Source of the DNA: Flavonifractor sp. An10 | GTDB lineage: Bacteria > Bacillota > Clostridia > Oscillospirales > Oscillospiraceae | DNA length: 64,000 nucleotides | Assembly (NCBI RefSeq): GCF_002161215.1 | Contig: NZ_NFMB01000010.1 | Location: 124,001-188,000, forward strand | Reading direction: 5' to 3' | In this document: piece by piece, positions 34,234 through 44,666 of the stretch | How positions within the stretch are numbered: position 1 is the stretch's first letter | Layout: each line of letters opens with the position of its first letter | Made by a program: the position numbers and the translations under genes | The notes under the pieces: model-generated | Told to the model about the DNA's origin: nothing | Databases searched by the model: none | Seen by the model: the letters and a program-made list of their open reading frames with translations, nothing else

Positions 34234-35535
34234 ATGATGTACCGAAAGATCACCCAGTATCTTCTGGATTGGAAAAAGAGCCCCTACCGCCGGCCGCTGA
34301 TTTTGCAGGGGGCGCGGCAGGTGGGCAAGACCTATGCTCTTCTGGAGTTTGGAAAGGCTCACTACGAGAACGTAGCCTACTTCAATTTTGAGACCAACCC
34401 CGGCTTAGCCAGCGCCTTTGACGAGAGTCTGGAGCCCTCCTACCTGGTTCCGCTCCTCTCCCGGTTGGCGGGACAGAGCATTGTGACGGAGAAGACCCTG
34501 GTGATCTTTGACGAGGTGCAGCTCTGCGAGCGGGCTCTGACCAGCCTGAAATACTTCTGTGAGTTGGCCCCAGCCTATCATATCATCGCCTGCGGCAGTC
34601 TCCTGGGGGTGGCAGTCAACCGGCAGAAGTTCTCCTTCCCTGTGGGCAAGGTGGATATGAAAACCCTGTACCCCATGGATCTGGAGGAGTTCCTGCTGGC
34701 CTGCGGCGAGAAGGAGCTGGTGGGACAGATCCGGGACTGTTTTGCCCAGGATACCCCCATGCCCGCAGTCCTCCACGAGACGGCGCTGAACTACTACCGG
34801 CAATATCTGCTGGTGGGCGGTATGCCCGACTGCGTCAGCAAATTCATTGAGACCCACGACTATGTCCTGGTCCGGCATATCCAGGACACCCTTCTGGCGG
34901 CTTACCTCAACGACATGAGCAAGTACAACAAGGAGAACGAAACCAAGAAGACCCGGCTGGTTTATGACAATATCACCGTCCAGCTCTCCAAGAAGAACAC
35001 CCGTTTCCAGTACAAGCTGGTCAAGAAGGGCGGGCGGGCCTCGGAGTTTGAAAACGCCATCGAGTGGCTGGTCCTCTCCGGAATCGTCACCCGCATCTAC
35101 CGGGTGGAGCAGGTCAAGAAGCCCCTGGAGAACTACCGGGACATTGACGCCTTCAAGACCTATGTCTCCGATGTGGGCCTGCTGTGCGCCAAGAAGGAGA
35201 TCGTCCCGGCGGACATTCTGTATCCCACCCACGAGCTGGACGACTTCAAGGGCGGGATGACAGAGAACTACGTGTGTACCCAGCTCACCGCCAGCGGCTA
35301 TACCAGCTACTACTGGACAGCGGAGCGGGGCGGATATGAAATCGACTTCCTGATCCAGCGGGAGGGTGCCATCCTCCCCATCGAAGTGAAGGCCGGGGAG
35401 CACACCAAGGCCAGGAGCCTGGAGGTCTATCAAAAGGCCTTTCAGCCGGAGCAGTCCGTCCGGCTGTCCACTAAAAATTTTGGTCTGGAGAACGGGCTGA
35501 AATCGGTGCCCCTGTATGCCTGCTTCTGCATCTGA
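34234..35535 (+). CDS. AAA ATPase with DUF4143 C-terminal domain
   Basis: 433 aa. N-terminal P-loop (LQGARQVGKTYALLEF), Walker B (LVIFDEVQLCERAL), sensor-like IIACGSLLGVAV, then the DUF4143 region, which carries a PD-(D/E)XK-like segment (GGYEIDFLIQREGAILPIEVKAGEHTKARSL). The family is common in gut bacteria; function is unknown, with a DNA- or stress-related role suggested. GGAGG precedes ATG 34234. It is the last gene inside the island. A 3' remnant of a related gene is at 46342. Confidence 0.9.
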   Translation: MMYRKITQYLLDWKKSPYRRPLILQGARQVGKTYALLEFGKAHYENVAYFNFETNPGLASAFDESLEPSYLVPLLSRLAGQSIVTEKTLVIFDEVQLCERALTSLKYFCELAPAYHIIACGSLLGVAVNRQKFSFPVGKVDMKTLYPMDLEEFLLACGEKELVGQIRDCFAQDTPMPAVLHETALNYYRQYLLVGGMPDCVSKFIETHDYVLVRHIQDTLLAAYLNDMSKYNKENETKKTRLVYDNITVQLSKKNTRFQYKLVKKGGRASEFENAIEWLVLSGIVTRIYRVEQVKKPLENYRDIDAFKTYVSDVGLLCAKKEIVPADILYPTHELDDFKGGMTENYVCTQLTASGYTSYYWTAERGGYEIDFLIQREGAILPIEVKAGEHTKARSLEVYQKAFQPEQSVRLSTKNFGLENGLKSVPLYACFCI

Positions 35536-35542
35536 ATGAATC

Positions 35543-35591
35543 GCGGCCCCTGGAGCCCTAGAGCCCCAAGGGCCGCTATCTTACATCACCC
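35543..35591 (-). repeat. Right end of the island (terminal inverted repeat plus hairpin)
   Basis: A hairpin spanning 35543-35576 is followed by TATCTTACATCACCC up to the junction. In reverse complement it begins GGGTGATGT, matching the left end at 6182 with a few substitutions. TG follows at 35592. Confidence 0.72.
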
Positions 35592-36179
35592 TGGGGCAAC
35601 GAGGACACCCAGCAGCTCATCGACATTCTGGGCCGGTACGACGTAAAGGCCACCTTCTTCGTGGTGGGGGAGTGGGTGGACAAATATCCGGAGTCGGTGA
35701 AGGCCCTGTCCGACGCGGGCCACGAGGTGATGAACCACTCCAACACCCACGCTCACTTCTCCCAGCTGTCCACCGACGAGATTATCGCCGACGTGACCGC
35801 CTGCAACGACAAGATTGAGGCGGTCACCGGCGTGCGCCCCACCCTGATCCGCCCGCCCTACGGGGAATATGACGACCACGTGATCACCGCCATCCGCTCC
35901 ATGGGCATGGAGCCCATCCAGTGGGACGTGGACAGCCTGGACTGGAAGGAGCTCTCTGCGGCGGAGATCACCGAGCGGGTGACCTCCAGGGTGCAGCCTG
36001 GCTCCATTGTCCTGTTCCACAACGCGGCCCTCCACACGCCGGAGGCCCTGCCCGGCATCCTGGAGGCCCTGCTCCAGGAGGGGTACACCTTTGTCCCCAT
36101 CTCGGAGCTGATCCTCCCCGGCGCGTACAACGCCGACTACACCATCGACCACACCGGCCGGCAGTGCCCGGCCCGGTGA
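35592..36179 (+). pseudogene. Polysaccharide deacetylase, 3' fragment
   Basis: In phase from the Trp codon at 35592: WGNEDTQQLIDILGRYDVKATFFVVGEWV..., with the NodB motifs NHSNTHAHF (metal-binding His), RPPYGEYDD and HNAALHTPEALPGILEAL. It lacks the signal peptide and the SFD catalytic base, which are at 5988-6182. A shorter product from ATG 35661 would miss motif 1 and be inactive. ddh follows 10 bases later, so ddh may have lost its native promoter through the insertion. Confidence 0.9.
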
Positions 36180-36189
36180 GGAGGCGGCT

Positions 36190-37182
36190 ATGGAACAGCT
36201 CCGCGTTGGTATTTTGGGCTTCGGCAACCTGGGCCGGGGGGCGGCGGCGGCCGTGTCCCAAAGCCCCGACATGGCCCTGGCCGGCATTTTCACCCGCCGG
36301 CCGCCGGAGCAGGTGGCGGCGGAGGCGGGGGGAATGCCGGTCTGCCCCGCCGCCCTGCTGGAGGAGGGCGGGCCGCCGGTGGATGTGCTCCTCCTCTGCG
36401 GGGGCAGCGCCGGGGATCTCCCCCGGCAGAGCCCCCGGTACGCCGGGCGCTTCCACATCGTGGACAGCTTCGACACCCACGCCCGCGCACCGGAGCACTT
36501 TGCCGCCGTGGATGCCGCCGCCCGGCGGGGCGGCAGGGCGGCGGTGATCTGTGCCGGGTGGGATCCCGGCCTGTTCTCCGTCCTGCGGGCCCTGGCCCTG
36601 GCGGCCCTCCCCCGGGGGGAGAGCCACACCTTCTGGGGGGAGGGGGTCAGCCAGGGGCACTCGGAGGCCGTCCGCCGCCTGCCCGGCGTCCTGGACGCCC
36701 GGGCGTACACCGTGCCCATCCCCGCCGCCCTGGAGGCCGCCCGGGCGGGGGAGGGGGCGGAGCTGACCCCAGGCTCGATGCACCGGCGGGTGTGCTATGT
36801 GGCGCTGGAGGAGGGGGCGGAGCCGGAGACCGTCCGGCGGGCCATCGTCACCATGCCCCACTATTTTGCGGACTACGACACCACGGTGCACTTCGTCGCC
36901 CGGGAAGAGCTGGCCCGTGACCACACCGGCCTGCCCCATGGGGGGCTGGTGCTGCGCACCGGCCGCACCGGGCGGGGGGAGGCCCACCGGGCCGGCCTGG
37001 AGTTCCGGCTGCGCCTGGACTCCAACCCGGAGTTCACCGGCGGCGTGCTGGCCGCCTGCGCCCGGGCCGCCTGGCGGCTGGGTCAGGCGGGGGAGTACGG
37101 CTGCAAAACCCTCCTGGACATCCCGCCCGCCCTGCTCCTGCCCTTTGACCGGGGGGAGGAGGGGTACTGGAAGCTGATCTGA
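36190..37182 (+). CDS. ddh: meso-Diaminopimelate dehydrogenase
   Basis: Ddh makes meso-diaminopimelate from tetrahydrodipicolinate with NADPH and ammonia, for lysine and peptidoglycan. The 330-aa length is typical. The Rossmann motif GILGFGNLGRG is at residue 8, VDSFDTHA near 93, and the substrate-loop motif ICAGWDPGLFSVLRAL near 120. GAGGAGG precedes the ATG. It was presumably co-transcribed with the deacetylase now split by the island; its current promoter is unclear. Confidence 0.94.
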   Translation: MEQLRVGILGFGNLGRGAAAAVSQSPDMALAGIFTRRPPEQVAAEAGGMPVCPAALLEEGGPPVDVLLLCGGSAGDLPRQSPRYAGRFHIVDSFDTHARAPEHFAAVDAAARRGGRAAVICAGWDPGLFSVLRALALAALPRGESHTFWGEGVSQGHSEAVRRLPGVLDARAYTVPIPAALEAARAGEGAELTPGSMHRRVCYVALEEGAEPETVRRAIVTMPHYFADYDTTVHFVAREELARDHTGLPHGGLVLRTGRTGRGEAHRAGLEFRLRLDSNPEFTGGVLAACARAAWRLGQAGEYGCKTLLDIPPALLLPFDRGEEGYWKLI

Positions 37183-37204
37183 CCGATCCCCGCGCAAAAC
37201 AAAA

Positions 37205-37235
37205 AGCCCGAACCCGGCTCGGCCGGGTTCGGGCT
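37205..37235. terminator. Intrinsic terminator between ddh and typA
   Basis: 14-bp arms (37205-37218, 37222-37235) with a 3-base loop. An A-run on the left means a T-run for minus-strand transcripts, so it fits best as the typA-side terminator; it could also end ddh. Confidence 0.7.
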
Positions 37236-37521
37236 CAGCATGTCAAAAAACCTTCCTCGGGGGGAAGCCTCGCAGAGTTCCGTCATCCGCAGATGACGGA
37301 ATAAAATCAAAATCCGTCATTTCCGGGGACACCAACCTTTCCCGCGCAGCATAGCTGCGCGGCCTACGCTAAAAATGTGCCACCGGCACATTTTCTTTAC
37401 GCTGCGGCCTCGGAAATGACACTTCTCGTGACGGGATGGGCGAGCATTTCGCCAGAAATCGAGTCCCTTCGGTCATGCAGCCTTCCTCGAAAAAGTGGCT
37501 TCGGCCACTTTTTCGACGGCC
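37236..37521. repeat. Palindrome-rich intergenic repeat element
   Basis: No gene. Consecutive hairpins: 37279-37300 (TCCGTCATC/GATGACGGA), one near 37351-37367 (GCGCAG/CTGCGC), 37371-37393 (AAAATGTGCC/GGCACATTTT) and 37488-37517 (TCGAAAAAGTGGC/GCCACTTTTTCGA). GGAAATGAC and its complement bracket the middle. In style it matches the element at 2807-3094. Confidence 0.6.
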
Positions 37522-39348
<1,827 letters not shown>

Positions 39349-39634
39349 GTTCTCTCGTTCCTCCTAAAACTGACAAGGACTATCCTGCGGCGCCCCGTCC
39401 GATCACGGCGCGGAGCGGCTGTTTCACTGGAAATATGCGTCGAAGCCGGAACCGGATGGCTCCGCCTTTCATAGGCTCGACCACTTATTATACCGTAGAA
39501 AAATGACCTGTGCAACTTCTTTTGCCAAAAAATCAGCCGAAATTCCGGGCAAAATCCCTCGCCGGCGTTGACAGATGCCGCGAATTGGGGTACAATTATC
39601 CGGTATCTCCTCCGGAGAACAGAAAACCTCACCT

Positions 39635-39711
39635 GCCCTGGTAGCTCAGCTGGATAGAGCGTCCGCCTCCTAAGCGGAAGGCCGCTGGTTCGAATCCAGT
39701 CCAGGGTGCCA
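39635..39711 (+). tRNA. tRNA-Arg (anticodon CCT)
   Basis: A 77-base cloverleaf: acceptor GCCCTGG pairs with CCAGGGT, D-arm GCTC/GAGC, anticodon stem TCCGC/GCGGA with loop CTCCTAA giving anticodon CCT (reads AGG), T-loop TTCGAAT, and an encoded CCA. A terminator follows at once. Confidence 0.97.
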
Positions 39712-39748
39712 AAAAAGGAGCCAAAACTATCTGTTTTGGCTCCTTTTT
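39712..39748 (+). terminator. Terminator of tRNA-Arg
   Basis: GGAGCCAAAAC and GTTTTGGCTCC form the stem, with A-run before and T-run after. A second GC hairpin (CCCCCGGC/GCCGGGGG) lies near 39770-39789. Confidence 0.8.
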
Positions 39749-39796
39749 GCATTGCTGGCACCAAAGGCAACCCCCGGCTAAGCCGGGGGTAAAAAA

Positions 39797-39982
39797 GTAG
39801 CTTATAGCGAGGAGGAAAGTAGAAAAAGAAATGTTCGGTTGGATATTAGTGAGATTGAGCCCGAGAAAGTGATGCTTTTATCGAATATACAACTGGCCTG
39901 TATAAATAAGGATGGCATATTTGCGTGTTTCAATCCCCAGGCCAACAAAATTATTGTTTTACAAACATCAGGCATGGGATGA
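39797..39982 (+). pseudogene. C-terminal fragment of an unknown protein
   Basis: An open frame without start codon or ribosome site reads KRNVRLDISEIEPEKVML, then LSNIQLACINKDGIF, FNPQANKIIVLQT and a stop. It looks like real protein sequence but is cut at its 5' side near the hairpin at 39770. AT-rich compared with the flanks. Likely a remnant left beside the tRNA by an older insertion. Confidence 0.4.
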
Positions 39983-40057
39983 ATATCATTAGCGAGTAAA
40001 ATCAGAGACGCCATTGAGAAATTGTATAGCCAGAGCTATTTCTGATTCAAAAGGGTC

Positions 40058-40153
40058 GCGGCACCCGGGGCCTATCCCGGGTGCCGCAATTTCACATCAC
40101 CCCAGGGTGATGTGAAATTGCGGCCCTTGGGGCTCTAAGGCTCCAGGAACCGC
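40058..40153 (-). repeat. Head-to-tail junction of the island-end repeats
   Basis: Holds an inverse copy of the left end (hairpin 40058-40087, then AATTTCACATCACCC to 40102), the dinucleotide CA (40103-40104), and an inverse copy of the right end starting GGGTGATGTGAAATTGCGG at 40105. The 20-bp arms 40083-40102 and 40105-40124 are a perfect palindrome around CA. On the minus strand this is right end, TG, left end: the joint expected for a circular or tandem form of the same element type. Confidence 0.75.
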
Positions 40154-40309
40154 TGCCCGCTTCTGGTAAAGCCGGATAAAGCCTCATAAGGCGTCTGTAC
40201 CTTTCTGCCGCCGGAGGAAAGCTGTCGCATTTCGCGGAAATCCGTGCTATGATAAAGGGAGTTGGCGGCATTCTATCCAGCCGCAGGGAACCGAGGTACA
40301 GGGGGAGGC

Positions 40310-41911
40310 ATGTTTGACATGAGTGTGACGGTGGCGGATTTATTGAAGCTGCCCAGCCTGCGCAACGCCCGCCTGGCGGCGGGGAGGGGCGGGCTGGACA
40401 GGCCGGTGTCCTCCATCTCCGTGCTGGAGTACGCCGACGCCAATGCCCTGCAGAGCGAGCTGTTTGAAAACAACGAGTTCTACGGAAGCGAGATTGTGAT
40501 CACCGGCTTCACCAGCATTCCCCGGGATGTGGAGGCCCAGTGCGCCAACATCCGCCGGCTGGCCGGGGCGGGGGAGGTGGGGCTGATCCTGTTCTATGTG
40601 GGCATCTTTATGCCAAAAGTAGACCGGGAGCTTGTCGAGCTGGCGGACAGCCTGGACTTCCCCCTCATCGTCATGCCGGAGAAGCAGATGAACCAGCGGT
40701 ACTCCGAGGTCATCTGCGAGGTGATGGAGGCCATCTTCCGGGATCAGAACTCCGCCGCCGGCCTGGTGGGGGACATCCTCCAGCGCATGTCCCTCCTGCC
40801 CGAGCACCAGCGGACGCCGGACACCGTGCTCCGGCTGCTCAGCGACCGCATCCGTGCCTCCGCCGCGCTGTCTGACCGCGCCCGCCATGTGCTCAGTGCG
40901 GCCAACTGGCCCCGCACGCTGGAGTTCCGGCCGGAGCAGGTGCTGCCCGCCCTCCCCGCGCTGCCCCAGCCCTGGGGAGCGCCTATGGAGCTGGAGGGCG
41001 GCCGGTTTCAGCTCTACCGCTGCTCCCTGTCGGATACGGCCTCCGGCATGGAGCTGTTCCTGCTCAAGGAGGGGACGCCCCTCTCCCCGGAGACGGCCCG
41101 CCAGTCGGCGGAGGTGGTACGCCTGGCGGTGAACCTGTGGGGCCGGGGCCACGACCGGGAGGTGATGAGCGAGCTGGTGCGGGCCATCCTGCGGGACGAG
41201 CCGCTGAAGATGCGCCGCCTGGCGGACATCTTCCACGTGGACGTGGCCTCCATCCACAGCATGTGGGTGCTCCACAGCCTCCGGGCCCAGGGGGACTTTC
41301 CACGGGATGTGCTGCCCCTGGTGCTGGAGGCGCTGTCCCACGCCTGCGGCGCCCTGGTGGCGGACGCCTATGAGGGGGATGTGGTGGCCTTTATGGACTG
41401 GCTGCCCGAGGCGGCCGGCGCGGAGACCATGGCGGAGGCCCTCTGCGCCCAGATGGCGCAGGCCGGGCTGGACGGCGTGCTGGTCACCTGTCAGGATCTC
41501 ACCACCACCGCCGACGTGCGCCGGGCCTATCTGGCCATTCGGAAGGCGCTGCCCGACGCCCTCCGGATCTGGCCCGGCCGGGGCCGGTACACCCTCCGGG
41601 AGATGGAGTTCGCCCAGACCTGCCGGGAGACGGTGGCCGCCGGCGAGGCGGCGGTGCAGCGGGCCCTGGCCCCCCTGGAGCCCGTCCGGGCCCTGCGGGA
41701 GGGGGCGGAGCTGGTGCACACGCTGCAGCTCTATCTGCTGGACACGGATCGGAGCGTCACCCAGACCGCCCAGGCCCTTTTTGTCCATAAGAACACCGTC
41801 AAATACCGGCTTCAGCAGCTCGGCGCCAGGCTGGGGCACCCGGTGGCCAAGTTCCCGGAGGCCTTCGGGCTCTATACCGCCTGCGCGGTGGAGCGCCTGC
41901 TGGAGGGCTGA
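40310..41911 (+). CDS. PucR-family transcriptional regulator
   Basis: 533 aa. The N-terminal PucR domain (VTVADLLKLPSLRNARLAAGRGGLDRPVSSISVLEYAD..., FYGSEIVITGFTSI) senses purine-like or related ligands; the C-terminal HTH_30 (LHTLQLYLLDTDRSVTQTAQALFVHKNTVKYRLQQLGARLG) binds DNA. ATG 40310 follows GGGGGAGG. It precedes a permease, a DUF917 protein and a hydantoinase-like gene on the same strand, which it probably controls. A terminator separates it from them, so they have their own promoter. Confidence 0.93.
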   Translation: MFDMSVTVADLLKLPSLRNARLAAGRGGLDRPVSSISVLEYADANALQSELFENNEFYGSEIVITGFTSIPRDVEAQCANIRRLAGAGEVGLILFYVGIFMPKVDRELVELADSLDFPLIVMPEKQMNQRYSEVICEVMEAIFRDQNSAAGLVGDILQRMSLLPEHQRTPDTVLRLLSDRIRASAALSDRARHVLSAANWPRTLEFRPEQVLPALPALPQPWGAPMELEGGRFQLYRCSLSDTASGMELFLLKEGTPLSPETARQSAEVVRLAVNLWGRGHDREVMSELVRAILRDEPLKMRRLADIFHVDVASIHSMWVLHSLRAQGDFPRDVLPLVLEALSHACGALVADAYEGDVVAFMDWLPEAAGAETMAEALCAQMAQAGLDGVLVTCQDLTTTADVRRAYLAIRKALPDALRIWPGRGRYTLREMEFAQTCRETVAAGEAAVQRALAPLEPVRALREGAELVHTLQLYLLDTDRSVTQTAQALFVHKNTVKYRLQQLGARLGHPVAKFPEAFGLYTACAVERLLEG

Positions 41912-41922
41912 GGCTGGCAGGC

Positions 41923-41968
41923 AGGGCTGTCTCATTGTCCCAAGGGACAATGAGACAGCCCTGTTTTT
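41923..41968 (+). terminator. Intrinsic terminator after the PucR gene
   Basis: 19-bp perfect arms (41923-41941, 41944-41962), 2-base loop, then GTTTTT. Very strong. Confidence 0.9.
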
Positions 41969-42057
41969 CTGCCTGGAAACCAATTACTTTTTTGCTGTAA
42001 AGAGTTAAAATATTCCTCAAACCAGCGATACGCGCTGGATCGAGGAGGGATTTTCAC

Positions 42058-43386
42058 ATGAACAAGCAATCCGGCTTTGAGATCAAAGCGGAACAGCGGC
42101 AGAGCTGGCAGTCCATCGCCCTGGTGTGGGCGGGGGGCATGATCTGCGTGCCCTGCCTGATGGTGGGCGGCGTGCTGTCCGGCGGGGGCCTGCCCCTGCC
42201 CCACATTGTGGCCGCCATTCTGATCGGCTACGGCCTGATCTGCGCCTACATGATCTTCATCGGCATGGCGGCCTGCGACACCGGCCTGCCCGTCTCCGTG
42301 CTGGCGGAGGGAGCCCTGGGCCGCAAGGGCGCCCGGTATATCATCAGCACCCTGCTGGCCATCGCCTGCGTGGGCTGGTTTGGCATCCAGTCCGCCACCT
42401 GCGGCCAGGCCTTCGCCACCATGACGGCGGACATGCTGGGGCTGGGGGCGGCCAGCCCCGCCATGGTGGTGGTCTCCTCCATTGTGTGGGGCGTCATCAT
42501 GCTGGTCACCGCCTGCGCCGGCTTCAAGGGCCTGAAGTGGCTCAACTACCTGGCGGTGCCCCTGCTGGTGGTGGTGTGCCTGTACGGCCTCATCGCCGGC
42601 ATCGTCCGCAATGACGGCGCCTCGGCCATCATGGCCTACGCCCCGGAGCAGTCCTCCGGCATGGTGTTCGGCATCTCCATGGTGGTGGCCTCCTTCGCCC
42701 TGGGCGGCGTGATCTCCGCCGACTACTGCCGCTTCGCCAAAAGCCGGGCGGACGTGGTCAAGTCCTCCATCCTGGGCGTGATCCCCGCGGGGCTGTTCAT
42801 GCTGCTCACCGGCGCCCTCATGAGCATCGTCACCGGACAGTACGACATCTCCGCCATCCTGGCCAGCCTGGGGGTGCCCCTGTTCGGGCTGATCGCCCTG
42901 GTGCTGGCCACCTGGACGACCAACGTCACCAACGCCTACTCCGGCGGCCTGGCCCTGAGCAACCTGCTTGGCTTTGACGAGAGCAGGTTCAAGATCACCA
43001 CCGGCATCGCCGGCGGCATCGGCACCCTGCTGGCCGCCTTCGGCCTGCTCAACGCCTTCCAGGGCTTTTTGTCCCTCATGTCCGCCCTGATCCCGCCCCT
43101 GGCCGGGGTGATCATCGCCGGCTACTGGGTGGTGGGCCGGGGCCGGCTCGACCGCTTCCAGCGGCGGGAGGGTTTCTCCGCCCCCGGCGTGATCGCCTTC
43201 CTGGCGGGAGCCGTCCTGGCCTGCATCACCGGCGGCACCTTCGCCAGCTTCCCCGCCCTGGTGGCCGCAGCCCCCTGGCTGAACATCCCCTTCTTTGTGG
43301 GGCCGGTGAACGGCATTGTGGTATCCCTGGTGCTCTATATGGTGCTGGACAAGCTTATGCCCGCCCCGGCCCCGGCCGAGGCATGA
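42058..43386 (+). CDS. NCS1-family permease (cytosine/purine/hydantoin type, CodB-like)
   Basis: 442 aa, about 12 hydrophobic segments, starting QSWQSIALVWAGGMICVPCLMVGGVLSGG, the CodB-type TM1, with the later NVTNAYSGGLALSNLLG and PPLAGVIIAGYWVV typical of the cytosine permease branch. It probably imports a nucleobase or hydantoin-like compound with a cation across the membrane. GGAGGG precedes the ATG. A long stem-loop follows before the DUF917 gene. Confidence 0.92.
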   Translation: MNKQSGFEIKAEQRQSWQSIALVWAGGMICVPCLMVGGVLSGGGLPLPHIVAAILIGYGLICAYMIFIGMAACDTGLPVSVLAEGALGRKGARYIISTLLAIACVGWFGIQSATCGQAFATMTADMLGLGAASPAMVVVSSIVWGVIMLVTACAGFKGLKWLNYLAVPLLVVVCLYGLIAGIVRNDGASAIMAYAPEQSSGMVFGISMVVASFALGGVISADYCRFAKSRADVVKSSILGVIPAGLFMLLTGALMSIVTGQYDISAILASLGVPLFGLIALVLATWTTNVTNAYSGGLALSNLLGFDESRFKITTGIAGGIGTLLAAFGLLNAFQGFLSLMSALIPPLAGVIIAGYWVVGRGRLDRFQRREGFSAPGVIAFLAGAVLACITGGTFASFPALVAAAPWLNIPFFVGPVNGIVVSLVLYMVLDKLMPAPAPAEA

Positions 43387-43393
43387 CAGGCAT

Positions 43394-43455
43394 AAAACTT
43401 CATGCGCCTGGGGTGCACCACGAGCACAGGCAAACGCTGGGGAGCATGAAGTTTT
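43394..43455 (+). terminator. Long stem-loop between the permease and DUF917 genes
   Basis: AAAACTTCATGC (43394-43405) pairs with GCATGAAGTTTT (43444-43455), enclosing 38 bases, then a T. It may attenuate read-through into 43572. The following 110 bases contain two further small palindromes (GGGCCG/CGGCCC near 43470; TGCTATGC/GCATAGCA near 43530-43550). Confidence 0.6.
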
Positions 43456-43571
43456 TGCGCATGTGGGCCGTCCCGGCCCACGCGCTTTGATTCCATGGCC
43501 GTGCCGCTGAAGGCGGCACATGGCCATATCTGCTATGCTTTTGCATAGCAAACAAGAAGGAGGAACCCATT

Positions 43572-44666
43572 TTGCGACAGATCGGAATTCCCGAGATTGA
43601 GGACATTGCCCTGGGCGCGGCCCTGCTGGGGGCCGGCGGAGGCGGCGACCCCTATGTGGGCAAGCTGGTGGCCATCGGGGCGGTGAAGGAGCACGGCCCC
43701 GTCACCCTGCTGGAGCCGGAGGAGGTGCCCGACGACGCCCTCATCGTGCCCATCGCCATGATGGGCGCCCCCACCGTCCTGTGTGAGAAGGCGGTGGGCG
43801 GCAGCGAGTACAAGACCCTCTACGACACGGTGTCCGGCTTCTTCGGCAAGCCCATCTACGCCTTCATGCCCATGGAGGCCGGCGGGGTCAACTCCATGCT
43901 GCCCATTGCGGCGGCGGCCCGGCTGGGTCTGCCCCTGGTGGATGTGGACGGCATGGGCCGTGCCTTCCCGGAGCTGCAGATGGTCACCTTCACCATCGGC
44001 GGCGGCTCCGCCACCCCCATGGCCCTGGTGGACGAGAAGGGCAACTCCTGCATCTTCAAGACCATCACCAACAAGTGGACGGAGGAGCTGGCCCGGGCGG
44101 TGACCATGGCCTGCGGCGGCTCGGTGTCCGTGTCCCTCTACCCCATGGAGGGGGCCTTCATGAAGCGGTACGGCGTCCACGGCATCGTCACCCGCAGCCA
44201 GAACCTGGGGACCGCCATCCGCCGGATGAAGGAGGTGGCCGACGGCACGCCGGAGGAGGAGTTTTTCCGCTTCACCGGCGGCCACAAGCTGTTCCGCGGC
44301 AAGATCGGCGACGTGCTGCGGGAGGTGCGGGGCGGCTTCAACTTCGGTAAGGTGATGCTGGAGGGCATTTACGAGTACAAGGGCCGCCAGGCCTATGTGG
44401 AGTTCCAGAACGAAAACCTCACCGCCACGGTGGACGGGGAGATCCTGGCCACCACCCCGGATCTGATCTGCCTGGTGGACACCGAGACCTTCACCCCCGT
44501 CCCCACCGACGCGCTGAAATACGGCAAGCGGGTACTGGTGGTGGGCCTGGAGTGCTTCCCCCTGTGGCGCACGCCGGAGGGGCTGGCCCTGGTGGGGCCC
44601 CGGTACTTCGGGGTGGATACCGACTATATCCCGCTGGAGGAGCGGTGCAAGGGAGGCCGCGGCTGA
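43572..44666 (+). CDS. DUF917 domain protein
   Basis: 364 aa. DUF917 proteins (GIPEIEDIALGAALLGAGGGGDPYVGK at the N-terminus; FMPMEAGGVNSMLPIAAAARLGLPLVDVDGMGRAFPEL in the middle) are nearly always encoded beside hydantoinase/oxoprolinase-like proteins and seem to be partners in hydantoin or related amide metabolism; the exact reaction is not known. The TTG start at 43572 has AAGGAGG 8 bases upstream. It overlaps the next gene by one base. Confidence 0.92.
   Translation: MRQIGIPEIEDIALGAALLGAGGGGDPYVGKLVAIGAVKEHGPVTLLEPEEVPDDALIVPIAMMGAPTVLCEKAVGGSEYKTLYDTVSGFFGKPIYAFMPMEAGGVNSMLPIAAAARLGLPLVDVDGMGRAFPELQMVTFTIGGGSATPMALVDEKGNSCIFKTITNKWTEELARAVTMACGGSVSVSLYPMEGAFMKRYGVHGIVTRSQNLGTAIRRMKEVADGTPEEEFFRFTGGHKLFRGKIGDVLREVRGGFNFGKVMLEGIYEYKGRQAYVEFQNENLTATVDGEILATTPDLICLVDTETFTPVPTDALKYGKRVLVVGLECFPLWRTPEGLALVGPRYFGVDTDYIPLEERCKGGRG

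Noticed and set aside
41932-43551. 539-aa minus-strand frame opposite the permease
   Set aside because: Gly/His/Asp-rich shadow of a membrane-protein gene.
43387-43571. Possible riboswitch between the permease and DUF917 genes
   Set aside because: Hairpins are present but no conserved purine, THF or other riboswitch core could be recognised; kept only as a stem-loop.
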